Shown piece after piece: positions 54,438 through 64,000 of a stretch of DNA of 64,000 nucleotides. A program made the translations under genes and the position numbers. Position 1 is the first letter of the stretch. Each line of letters opens with the position of its first letter. The stretch is from assembly GCA_964036295.1 (NCBI GenBank), contig OZ038465.1, forward strand, positions 24,400,870 through 24,464,869, written 5' to 3'. This stretch comes from Plumapathes pennacea (taxonomy: Eukaryota > Cnidaria > Anthozoa > Antipatharia > Myriopathidae). Under the pieces are notes generated by a model, which searched no databases, was not told the origin of the DNA, and saw nothing but the letters and a program-made list of their open reading frames with translations.

Positions 54438-56112
54438 GTGTAAAAGGTATATAGTTTAATATGGTAGTCCATTTACGCATGCACAGTGCTGAGACTAATA
54501 TAGTACACAGGTACAAGCAGTGACACTATCCAGCTGTAAAATAGTAATGCTTCTAATAATGGTCTGGGAAACCTATTCTGTGAGGGTTCACGTGGAAACT
54601 TTGGACAGAATTCCATGTTCCCACGCCATTTCTATTATATAAATAATATGCCATGATAAACAAAACAAGAAACACAAGATTTGAACTCGAGACTAAAGAT
54701 TCCCAACAATCAGCAGCTGAAATAAATTTGGAAATTGTTCGGAAATTCGTAACCGTTTTCCATGACACGATGTCGTTTTGTAAAATGCCATGGCTTGGCG
54801 TGGAAGTCAACTTTCACTTTTTATGACTTTCCATGACCATGTGAACCCTGCTACTCTTTTCATATTATACCACAGACTCTACAAAATTACTACACACGAT
54901 GCAATGCTACAAAATACTATGAAATAAATAAATAAAAAGCCCAGTAAAGCGCAATTATGTGGCATATAAAATAATACTTTGAATATCAATAATAATAATA
55001 TGCACTTCAGTATTCTACTGCTGATTAGACACAAGAATACCACGGTAATATAAGTTACACAATTATACAGATTAAGAAACATAATACCGCAGAATGCTAT
55101 AAAATTACAAGTTTCACTACAAAAAAGTGTCACTAATAAATACTATCGATTCTGCTGCGGTATTAGCTACGAGAAATACAGTTGCACGCAATCTAGCTCT
55201 AGACTCCCAACTATTTTTACCAGTCAAATCAAAAACATTGGCGCACCTTTCACAACGGTCTAATGTTAACAGTTTAAACTAAGCAGCACTAAGCAACAGA
55301 TTAGTTGGCAACAGGCCATTTCCGAGATGTTGTTTCAAAACAATGCATAGTGCGAAACCTTCCTCAATAATTGAGTTTGATTTTCTAAGAAAAGGAATGT
55401 AAATTTTGGGTAAAAAGATATTTTGCAGTGCTTGTAAATACAATCATCGCTTGCTTGTTCCCGTGAGCAGCTTTCTAAACCAAAAACAACCACTGTTCCA
55501 CGTTACTGACTGAGTGATGACTATTAAAGAAATCACATCAATCGAACAGTTAAAAAATAGCGCAGTAATCGTTGAAGTGTTCAAAAATTTTAAACAAATA
55601 CAGTGATAAATGGATAATTGTCCACAGTGAATAGGCCCTTTGCAGGTGGGATTAACTTGCAAATGGTATCACATGCGTAGATACCACCCACAAATATCTA
55701 AATCATATATTTACCTTGTTTTTGTGTATCTATTCGTTGTTTGCCCGTTCTAGTTTAACCTGTTTTGAGCGATTTTCTGTCATCTCTCAGTATCGCTTGG
55801 GCCTCAATCATAAGCGACTCACAAATAATAGAGATATAAAGATCAAAGTAAAACCAATGATATAACTTTTTAGAATTCCAATGGATCACTACTACAAGAG
55901 TGGAAACCCAGTGCGCTAGAAGGCAAGCATGGCGTCGCTAGGATGGCACGTGATCCCACCTGCAAATGGCCTAATGCGTCTGTCTGCTGACTTTCTGTTG
56001 GTTCTATCTTTGTTTTTGTTTGTGTCTCAGTTTCTCGATCTGTGCGTTAATTATTGTGTGTGTCCGCATGTCTCTAATTTTGTAGACGTACCGTTGTCAA
56101 CTGACTCAAGCC
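54438..56112. other. Non-coding; AT-rich; 3' flank of the membrane-protein gene
   Basis: No coding feature. A B-box-like GAGTTCAAATC on minus near 54680 hints at a SINE but no A box or full tRNA shape is seen. Confidence 0.4.
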
Positions 56113-59100
56113 TCACAGGGCTGTATCATAAACCTCTATTTTATGCGAGGACGGGGCACAGTGCACTTCGACTTGAACCTCAGTTTGACGGCCATTGTCT
56201 CTGTCGTTTCGTGGTGCTGTGGCAGGAGGGTTTTCGTCATCATCGCTTTCGTCTGAATTAAGGTTAATGGCTGCGTTCTCCTGCAAAGCTGTACCAATAC
56301 TGGGCATGTCTAATTGCCCGGCCTGGATTTGTTGTTGCGGCAAGTTCATATCAGCTGAGCCTTGACTATTGCTTTGCAGTTTTTTTAGAGGGACGAGCAA
56401 AGCCAAGCAACGGGAGAAGGGCCACTTGGGATTTTTGCACCATTTTTTCATGTTTCGGTAAACATACGTAATAGATTGACCTAAAAACCAATTCAGAAAG
56501 TCAAGAACGATAAAAAAACTGAAAAAGGAGAAGAAATACATACATAGTATGCCCTATTGGTAGGTAATGTACGTTTTATTTGTTTCTCTTTTTTGGGGAA
56601 ATGACATTTGAAGCCTTAAAGACGGCGCCATCTTGGATGACTTCTTTGACCAGCAGCAGTGCCCCGAACACCTGCATCAATAGTTCCAGCTTCTGGTTGG
56701 ATCGCACTGTATTCTGGGTAGGTTTGGCTCAGAAATGTGAGCACCAACTCCACAATATCCGCCATTTCATACTACACGCTTGGAACTCAGTCATCCTCAA
56801 TTTGTTCTAAAACGTACACATCTACCAGGCTCGAAATGCAAAATTACGGATATTGTAAAGATGGGGCTCACCTTTTTGAGCCAAACCTACCCAAAATACA
56901 GTGCGACCCAACCAAAAGGCAACTCTTGATGCGTGTATGTGCTACAACCGCCAGAATAGCCGTACCTTGTATTTTTACACCAGGCCTTGTAATGAAGGTT
57001 AAAGATCTATAAAATAGATTAATGCAACGACAACTCTAAAACCCCTTCTCTCCCCTGAACGGTGGTGGGGCTATAACTTTGCTTTTACGTCCGAAGGAAT
57101 TGAATCATCATTACTGTTTACCTGAACACGTTAAAAGCATAATGCTACATTTACCTGCGAGCAGTGTAACCACCAAGATATTTATGGTCGTCATTAAAAT
57201 ATCCACCACAAGAGAACCTGAGTACTGGTCGATCCCGGATAGGGCTTCTTCTTCTTCTCGTACATTGCTGAAAGCTCCTACCGCCAAATTTACAAATGCA
57301 ACGGCCAGTGAGGTCAGCTGTAGACTGTTCTCAAATGGATCCTTCATGGGTTTTTTGCGAGCAAACAACGTTGCAAAGATTGCAGAGGCAAAGCACACCG
57401 AGATTATGTATACCCTGCTCTCTCCATCGAGAAGGTACACCCCAGACGTAAGCATTAATTTGCGGGTCAATTCCACCAGCTCCCAGTACCAAAAATCTTC
57501 CCTGTAGTTCTCAGTCAGAAAATCCAGTCCTCTGATTATCTCCGGATCTTGCGCTGCTTCATTTGAGGGTTTTATTGTACTCCTTTTCAATCGATGCCAA
57601 TACAAGATAAGAAATGAAACCAGCGGCAGGCCAACCACATAAACCAGGCAGGCGTATGCTGAATTGGCCATTAATCTGTATCCTGAGTCTTCGCACTTGA
57701 TGGTGTAGTCACTTTTGAGGAACTTTGGGCATTTCTTTTCTTCGTTGTCAAAGCAAAGCCCTCTGCACGATAAAGGAAGCACCTGAGCGATACTTGAACA
57801 AGTACTGAGATAGGTGACAAAAATGAAAAAAAAGAGGTTGGTGTAAGCGAGTTCTTTTGCACGGGAGATAAGTTTGGCCCTTTCTTCTTCTTGTATCTGC
57901 TTCTTTCTTGCAATTATGATTTTTCTGATGCCATAAAACACCAAAACCAAAACAATGGACCCTACATTCATTCCCATCATGGCCAGCATCTTTCGAAAGG
58001 CGTTTACTTTCAAACTATAATTCATGCAGTGCAACGGGGCGATCTGATAGACGTTGATCTGAAGCAGTTCAGAGTATTCTGCCACTATTGATAATGACTT
58101 GGGCCATCTGATGTATGCAAATGCTTCGATAACTCCGGACAAAACTTGATAAAAACCAACAAAAATCTTGAGTCGCGCCAGGATAACGTCCATCATTTGA
58201 CGATTTTTGTCCTGTTTGCTCTTCTTTCTACTGGTCCACACAACCAACAGCGAGATAATTACAAGGATGAAAATTGTAATTAATAACTGAACGATCATCC
58301 AAGTATCTGAAGGGCAACTTATGCATTTCTGCATTCTCTTGTAGTATCCTCTATTACAAACTTCACACAGCGGGCCGCTGTATCCACTGACACATGGCGA
58401 TTCTAGGCCTCCCAGGCAGGCCTCGCTGTTTGGACATTTGTGCGCCATCGGGAAAGTTCCGTTGAAAATTGATGAATTTTCATTAAATGAATCATTCGTG
58501 ATCTGTAGATTTGAAATGACTTTCTTATAGTTCTCAGTTTGGTTTGGATCCCATTTCCACCAGTATCCCGTCATTAGGTCAGCGGATTTGTTCTTGCATC
58601 TCATTCCTTTTGAACATTCATAGCATCGACCAAAACGGTCGGTACGATAAGAATTTTCGGGACACCTACATGCTCTGTATCCAGCAAACTTTGATGTATC
58701 GGTACCTGCAATGAAAGTGATGGAGGCAAAGGTAACGTTAGACTATTATGCTTTGCTCCTAGTTTTTACATACTGAAGCGTTGTATGATCATTTATTTGC
58801 CTTTTCCATAGCAACACATGCGTAAAGAAATCTATATTACTATTTATATTTTACAGGATGGGTTGGTTGGTTGGTCCGTGTAAAACGACACATGTCAACT
58901 ACAATCCTACAACTGTTTGGTTAGATACTGGTGTTAAATGCATTTGGAAAGAAACAGTTCCTCACGGTAATTGTGCATAATCATGCAAACTCAAATTGGC
59001 GAGATTTACGGCTTGATTAAGACGGCTCGGCAAACACAAACACAAACTCGAAGTTATAATGTTACCTTTAGGACATGGAAAACAGTCGGATGGCTGTTTT

Positions 59101-59709
59101 CCTGGCCATTTGTCAAGAGGGACGTAAGAACCATTGAGACACTTCTCACACTCATGACCAACGAAAGCCGTAGAACCAGCGAAAAATCCACCTACACAAT
59201 GATAAACAAAATAAACGACTCCGGGGTGAGGGGACATCTGCCAACATCGTATTTTTAATACAACAGTAAGGATTAATACAGTACTGTAAGCAACAATTGT
59301 CTATTCGGCGTTATTTGTCCCCGAGCGAAGCGAGGGAAATAATCACGACGCCAATGCAGACTCCAAGCAGGTCGCCATCTCGAAATTATGCAAATATGTC
59401 AGGAATCGGATGACACAATCTTGCACGAAGGCTCTCTGAAATAGTTTTGAAAACTAGCGAAAAGATCACAGTATAATCCTACTTGGCCTTCGTCACAGTT
59501 CCCGGGGCATCAAACGACAAAATATACGGCAGATGTTGAAATACCATAATGATAACACGACCTTCATTTAACAAAAGCGTACTGTACGTTAATTGATGTA
59601 AATTTTCAAAACTCACCGGTTCCTGAAAGCCATAGCTTTAGCTCTTTTCCAGCAAAGGAAACAAAACCCAAAACACTATTGTTTACGTCTTCAATGATTT
59701 CAAAATACA
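56113..59709 (-). CDS. Multi-pass membrane protein with GCC2/GCC3-like cysteine modules
   Basis: Four exons: 59709-59617 (YFEIIEDVNNSVLGFVSFAG), 59191-59066 (GFFAGSTAFVGHECEKCLNG), 58705-57155 and 56518-56113. The first three are phase 1-1 and join in frame. Extracellular Cys pairs (ECEKC, CFPC, CRCP, CYEC, CEVCNRGYY) resemble GCC2/GCC3 (ephrin-receptor-like) repeats. About eight hydrophobic helices follow, from IVQLLITIFILVIISLLVVW, with VLVLVFYGI, LFFFIFVTYLS and LVYVVGLPLVSFLIL. A ninth, VLDFLNWFLG, opens the last exon. The tail is acidic and ends DTAL, a class I PDZ-ligand pattern. 5' exons are not found. The last junction is off phase by one base in a T run. This is the best host gene; its function is unknown. 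Confidence 0.75.
56693..56914. mobile_element. 222-bp hairpin MITE in an intron of the membrane-protein gene
   Basis: GGTTGGATCGCACTGTATTC, TGGGTAGGTTTGGCTCA on the left recurs inverted as TGAGCCAAACCTACCCA, AAATACAGTGCGACCCAACC. The arms extend to ACAATATCCG. No coding capacity. Confidence 0.8.
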
Positions 59710-60187
59710 CTGTATAGAGCAGTCCTCATACAGTACGAAAATTCCACTTTCCATTGTATTGTGTGTCGTCACCTTGTCAAACTTGGATTCTGAAAACTAC
59801 ATTCCTGTTATTGTAAAAGGTGAAATTTGCCACAGTGACTGTTCGATTTCCACCAACTGTATTTTGCTATTTCTTTCTGAAGAAGTGTCTGCGTTTTAAC
59901 ACAATACTGGCATCTGGGATTGTGTTCAGGTCAACCAGTTGTGCCTTTAAGAATCCGTTTCACGGCTAGTAAGCTTGCATCCCATACACCGGCAAAATAT
60001 CCGAGCAAATTACAGCCGTCCGTCGAACTGCTTGGCCTTGTATCTGCATCTTATTGTACAAAATCACTTCCGTTCGTACTCTTACAGCTACCGCATGTCA
60101 CCAAGAAAATGGCGGTTTACAGTTAAGCTGCCGATGTAACCTCGCTCGACGCGGATGGCCCTGGGGACGAGGTCGTACACCACACAA

Positions 60188-60218
<31 letters not shown>

Positions 60219-60316
60219 TTAAATTTCGAGATGGCGACACGCTTGGGGTCTTCAAATAAGGCGATTTTGCTGCATTAGCGTCGTGATTACTTCCCTCACT
60301 TCGTTCGGGGATTAAA
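59311..60316. mobile_element. Non-autonomous transposon or two opposed MITE ends
   Basis: TCCCCGAGCGAAGCGAGGGA, AATAATCACGACGCCAATGC, GTCGCCATCTCGAAATT at 59317-59397 recurs inverted at 60225-60316 (TTTCGAGATGGCGAC, AGCGTCGTGATTACTTCCCT, TCGTTCGGGGA). An exon of the membrane-protein gene (59617-59709) lies between the ends, so this may be two separate solo copies in opposite orientation. Confidence 0.6.
60178..60216. repeat. (CA)n microsatellite
   Basis: CACACAAACACACACACACA and so on; a shorter (AC)n run lies at 60762-60781. Confidence 0.9.
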
Positions 60317-61554
60317 AGTGAAATATTACCAGGTGTCCAGAGTGCAAAGCACGTGATTAGACATCCGTGAAAAACTGGGACCAACCGGCAAATGGAAAAT
60401 CTCACCGGAAATGGGTATCGCGCTCCGAGTTCGAATCCCGTCAGTGACTTTATAATTTTTGATTTTTTGTTTTTGTTTTCTTGTCTTGTCTTTCTGTTTT
60501 CCTTTTCCTTTCTTTTGCATTCGGTTTTCAGAATTTTAGCGAGAAAATAAGTGATTTTTGGTAGGTTCCGGTAGTTCCGCAGGTTCCGCGGTCTGCTGTT
60601 CCGCAGATTAGTGACAACCAAAAGTTGTTGTGTTCAAAATTAAATCCTTGCCAAAATTGACACATTTTGCGAGACTCCGAAAGCGTGTAAACAAGCGACT
60701 CTCGCTTTGACAGTTCTAAATTTGTTACACTCGAAGAAGCGTATTAGATTTATGAAGTAAATACACACACACACGCACACGTATGTGGTTAGGATACAGC
60801 GTTGGTTGGAGAAATCGCGGCTTGTCTTAAAATTTATAAAAAAATTGGTGTCGAAGATCAACTTTGCTGACTGTGCAAAACTGATCGAGTGACGATTCTA
60901 GTTGCGCTTTTCTTGCCTTTCAAATCTTGGGAGTATTCTGTAGTTCTGTGTAAAAGTTGTCTCAGCGAACTTTGGGGTTCAGCTAGTGTCTACGAAAATT
61001 GCAGACTGTGCACGTTGTCTGAACTAAACCAGACTGCCGTGCAACAAAGATTTTTTTAGTGGCCGACTTGTGACGTCGCTACCCAAACCGTGGTTTTTAA
61101 AAAAGAGTTTAAAATAATATCAAAGCGAAAAAAGGACAAGGACTCCACTTTCCGAAAACCCACCACAGAGCGAGGATATCTGCGATTATCGTATTTCTAG
61201 TAAGTTTTTTTTCGGACAGCGCTGGAAGATAAAAAAATATTGTCAACCACTAACACAAATTTTGTTCTTAGGCGGTCTTTCGACTATCAAACTAACAACT
61301 GTGGTGCATCGTTATGACAAAATACACCCTGTACCAGACATAAATCTAGTATGAGTCAGCTACTCTAACTGCAGGTCCTTGTTAGCAAAACGAATTGCTT
61401 TCTATGTTTGTTCTCTAGTATACCATGAAAATATAATGTGGAATATATTTATATGTAGACTTTACGAAGTTCTGAGCGTTTTTTGCAGGAATTAAGTAAA
61501 TTGAAAAAAACTAAATAAACACGACAGTCTCACAAGAAAAACCAAATTCTACTA
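60317..61554. other. Non-coding stretch
   Basis: A B-box-like GAGTTCGAATCCCG at 60428-60441 and a T-rich stretch after it suggest a degenerate tRNA-derived SINE; no full tRNA fold. Repeated GGTTCCG/GTTCCG units at 60562-60604. Nothing else. Confidence 0.35.
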
Positions 61555-61799
61555 CACTCCTTGCCAAAAGTCTTGGCACACATAGCCTTTTATGTAAAAA
61601 TTATGACACTTTCCCTCTTCCCGTCCCCCTTCCCCTTACAATGTTGACTGAGTGTGCTTAAAGTGCACTCCCTGTATGCAACATTGTATGGGGGGAGGGG
61701 AGAGGGTTAACTTTCGAAAAAGGAGGTGCTTTCGAAAAGAGAGTAACGTTGAAAAATAGGATTTTTTCAGAGTGTCCCACATACTTTTGACCAGGATTG
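61555..61799 (+). mobile_element. Mariner-type MITE, copy c (diverged)
   Basis: Same layout as copies a and b: CACTCCTTGCCAAAAGTCTT start, poly-C and poly-G blocks, end ACTTTTGACCAGGATTG, with TA on both sides (61553-61554, 61800-61801). Clearly older than a and b. Its right end was the target of the next element. Confidence 0.88.
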
Positions 61800-61800
61800 T

Positions 61801-63838
61801 ACGGTGGCCCATAAGGGACAGCACTACAAACAAGAAAGACACTAACAATAGAAAAACCACACTTCAAACAAAAAAAAAAACATTGCAACCAAAGATATTA
61901 TCACTACATTCAAACTGTCGCACTGCAAGCAAAATCTAATGCGCACTGCAAACTAAGTCGAACGCACACTGCAAACTAAATCGAACGTGGCACTGCAAAC
62001 TATTAAGTCGAACGCACACTGCAAACTGAATCAAAGTAACGTGGCACTGCAAACTAAATCGAGGAGCACTGCAAACTGAATCGGACGTGGCACTGCAAAC
62101 TAAATCAAACGCGCACTGCAAACAAAAGAAAAATGTGTGCGCGCGCAAGTGTATGAGGAGGCCTGGAACTGCCTGCAACTTGACACGCGAGGTTGTCCGA
62201 TCACGGGTTTTCCCATTAGACCGATTGTGCAGGCTTACTGTCAACACTCAATCACACCCTTCCTGCGATTTGCGTTGGAGATTTGCCCTTCCTTAGGTGG
62301 AGTTTAAGGGGGTGGGGTGACATGTCTACACATCTCCAGTCGTGAATAATTTTTTGCGCCTTTGCAATTTTGCTCTGACGAGCATGTCTTTAGAGATTTG
62401 CCTCTCTTAAAAGATATTATAGGAGGTTCCGTAAATATCGTTTTCAATAAAGGTTGGTTTTGTATTAGCTTCTAGTGTTGGGTGTTACTAAAACACGAAA
62501 CAGCGAAACAGCTAATTATTAACTAAAATTATCGGTAATAAATAATACCGAGATTATTACAGGGAAACAACTAAAATTTACTGCAATAGCTAATACCTAT
62601 ATATGAAGGATGATTATTGAACCTATTGCTCAAATAAAGAAGCCCGTTGTCATGTTGCGTCAAGTTGGCATCAATCCGTCTTTGAGCACCGGTATTTTCG
62701 GTATTTCCGGAGTGCTGTAACATACTTTTTTTTTAAGTAACAGCATCAAAGAACAGATTTCCTATCACACATACTGAATACTCTAATGGTAAAATAGCGA
62801 AGTATTCGTGGCGGTAATGTACTTACCATGATAGAGTTCTGATATCAAACAGTTTACCCTGTTTGACGTGGTTTGTACCATAGGCTTTTCGAGGGGTTTG
62901 TAGTGTTTTTCATTATCAAGTTGGACTTGACCCTCATGTATTTTGTCTTGTTTGCTCATGATAACGGTTGTTGTGCCTTTATCTGCCTTTTTGAGATTGA
63001 CTGTTGCATCGCTTCTTAGCTCTTTGAGAGCCTTGCGTTCGCTGTGTGACAGATTTTGCTTTGGCTGTTGTATTTTATTTCTGCCAATTGTATCTTGACC
63101 TCTTCAAGATAGCTCTCAAGTGCAACCGATGTTTAAACCGGAAGTTGCCAAACAGATTTGACGTGAAAGGGATGTGGCTCGTTTGATATTTAATCCATGG
63201 AGAATGTATCGGAGGCGCATTCGTCTTGCGAATTAAAATTTCGCAATAACTGGCGCCTTATGTTTTGTTCTTTCGACACGGGTGGCTAACTTGTGCGTCA
63301 GTAAGGTTTTTGTTTGACAAATTTTTTGTGTTTCTCGTTTGTGCGTCTTCTTAAGACTTCGCGATTTTTTTCCGCTCTTTGCGTTTTATGATTTGGATTT
63401 TTTCCTCTTTTTGGATTTGTTTTACCCTTTTGTTTTTGTGAAAGGCCTGTTTTTACGGTGCTGTACTCTGAGAACAGATAGTGGTAGATTTCCACATTTT
63501 TATTGTTTACACATTTCTGCATTTGGTAAAACCCATGATCGGAGAACGACACGTGTCAAGTTGCAGCCAGTTCCAGGCCTCCTCGTACACTTGCGCGCGC
63601 ACACATTTTTCTTTTGTTTGCAGTGCGCGTTTGATTTAGTTTGTAGTGCCACGTTCGATTATGTTTGCAGTGTGCGTTCGACTTAGTTTGCAATGTGCAT
63701 TAGATTTTGCTTGCAGCGCGACAGTTTGAATGTAGTGATAATATCTTTGTTTGCAGTGTTTTTGTTTTTGTTTGCAGTGTGATTTTTCTGTAGTTAGTGT
63801 TTTTTTTGTTTGTAGTGGTGTCCCTTATGGGCCACCGT
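61801..63838. mobile_element. 2.0-kb long-TIR (Mutator- or Foldback-like) element
   Basis: Ends ACGGTGGCCCATAAGGGACA and TGTCCCTTATGGGCCACCGT; 8-bp target duplication AGGATTGT (61793-61800, 63839-63846). The inverted repeats extend over roughly 300 bp, through tandem units GCACTGCAAACTAAATCGAA of 20-25 bp, a GCGCGCGCAAGTGTA block and GGCCTGGAACTG. Long repetitive TIRs with an 8-9 bp duplication suggest MULE or Foldback. No transposase is inside. Confidence 0.82.
62825..63115 (-). pseudogene. Penelope-like element fragment (N-terminal, pre-RT) inside the long-TIR element
   Basis: The frame reads QNLSHSERKALKELRSDATV, NLKKADKGTTTVIMSKQDKI and VQLDNEKHYKPLEKP. NLS..ER.ALKEL followed by KKADKG..TVIM is the conserved block ahead of the RT in Penelope-like elements. 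An upstream piece (ESYLEEVKIQLAEIKY) is out of frame. It ends near a donor-like CATG/GTAAG at 62825. It lacks RT and endonuclease, so it is captured or inserted debris. Confidence 0.65.
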
Positions 63839-64000
63839 AGGATTGTATATAAACGAAGACAACAGGACACAACTTGGCATCACATGTGACAAGAGAAGCA
63901 AACAGCGGGACATTCATGTTCATAATTAAAACTATGCGAAGTTAACTAGCAGCACCAACAGTCTGCAAGGGATAAAGCATTGCAAAGTGTATTTCACATT

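Noticed and set aside
54665..54720. tRNA-like B box on the minus strand
   Set aside because: GAGTTCAAATC alone; no cloverleaf can be drawn.
55929..56261. 110-codon plus frame with a hydrophobic stretch
   Set aside because: It is antisense to the well-supported last exon of the membrane-protein gene and has no homologue that I recognise.
60360..60445. tRNA gene suggested by GAGTTCGAATCCCG
   Set aside because: The T stem does not pair properly, there is no A box at the right distance and no acceptor stem. At most a SINE remnant.
60088..60621. 177-codon minus-strand frame
   Set aside because: It reads through the (CA)n microsatellite as a Cys-Val run and through transposon ends; composition is not protein-like.
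62087..62296. Short frames in the long-TIR arrays
   Set aside because: Their sequence simply translates the GCACTGCAAACT tandem unit and its inverted copy.
1..64000. CRISPR arrays, operons or bacterial promoters
   Set aside because: The DNA is metazoan; introns, LINEs and DNA transposons explain the repeats, and no regular repeat-spacer array is present.

Overview
The window is eukaryotic nuclear DNA from a metazoan, most likely an anthozoan cnidarian (stony coral or sea anemone). Genes are split by GT-AG introns, most of the sequence is non-coding and AT-rich, and the transposon families are those common in cnidarian genomes. These include PIF/Harbinger, Penelope-like, CR1/L2-like LINEs, a tyrosine-recombinase (Crypton-like) element and animal CACTA. 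The species assignment is inference; no rRNA, tRNA or marker gene is present to settle it.

Layout. 1-1000: edge of a minus-strand coiled-coil ORF and a PIF/Harbinger transposase fragment that lost its catalytic Glu. 1081-1440: Penelope-like GIY-YIG endonuclease. 2370-2636: dispersed repeat with a second copy near 49.7 kb. 2994-4680: C2H2 mini-ORF and a decayed minus-strand gene. 5042-8123: PIF/Harbinger element 1. 8298-9525: non-autonomous DNA transposon. 9527-10690: unrecognised split minus-strand gene. 11052-12252: element X3. 12424-12878: TTAA foldback MITE. 12919-16767: Harbinger element 2, with another TTAA MITE inside its left end. 19167-23430: LINE copy 1, split by X1, a Crypton-like element with an intact tyrosine recombinase. 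23718-24721: zinc-finger and STPR-repeat gene remnants. 27178-35420: 8.2-kb TIR-bounded unit with a SAP-domain putative transposase gene, itself interrupted by a composite insertion. 36073-41737: CACTA-type transposase split by LINE copy 2, which carries X2. 43076-46085: Harbinger element 3, split by a relative. 46310-46780: AACGTT-rich repeats. 47110-48160: a third LINE. 48848-49260: cysteine-rich exons. 56113-59709: the one convincing host gene, a minus-strand multi-pass membrane protein with GCC2/GCC3-like cysteine modules. 61555-63846: mariner-type MITE with a long-TIR element in its end.

How it fits together. The region is an archive of nested transposition. Three Harbinger elements keep the same two-gene plan: a two-exon DDE transposase convergent with a Myb/SANT-like accessory gene. 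All three are broken by stops and frameshifts. Two LINE copies share the same 5' start and the same 3' frameshift, so they probably descend from one defective source moved in trans. Both are opened at the same base by different members of one element family (X1, X2). A third member (X3) lies elsewhere. Only X1 encodes a recombinase, so it may have moved the others.

Most novel items: the X1/X2/X3 family with its site choice and terminal hairpin; the 27178-35420 unit with a SAP-domain protein whose D-N-P-A/zinc motif parallels CACTA transposases; and the insertion at 29773-32035, where two identical MITEs flank a 1.75-kb TIR-bounded cargo at a single TA.
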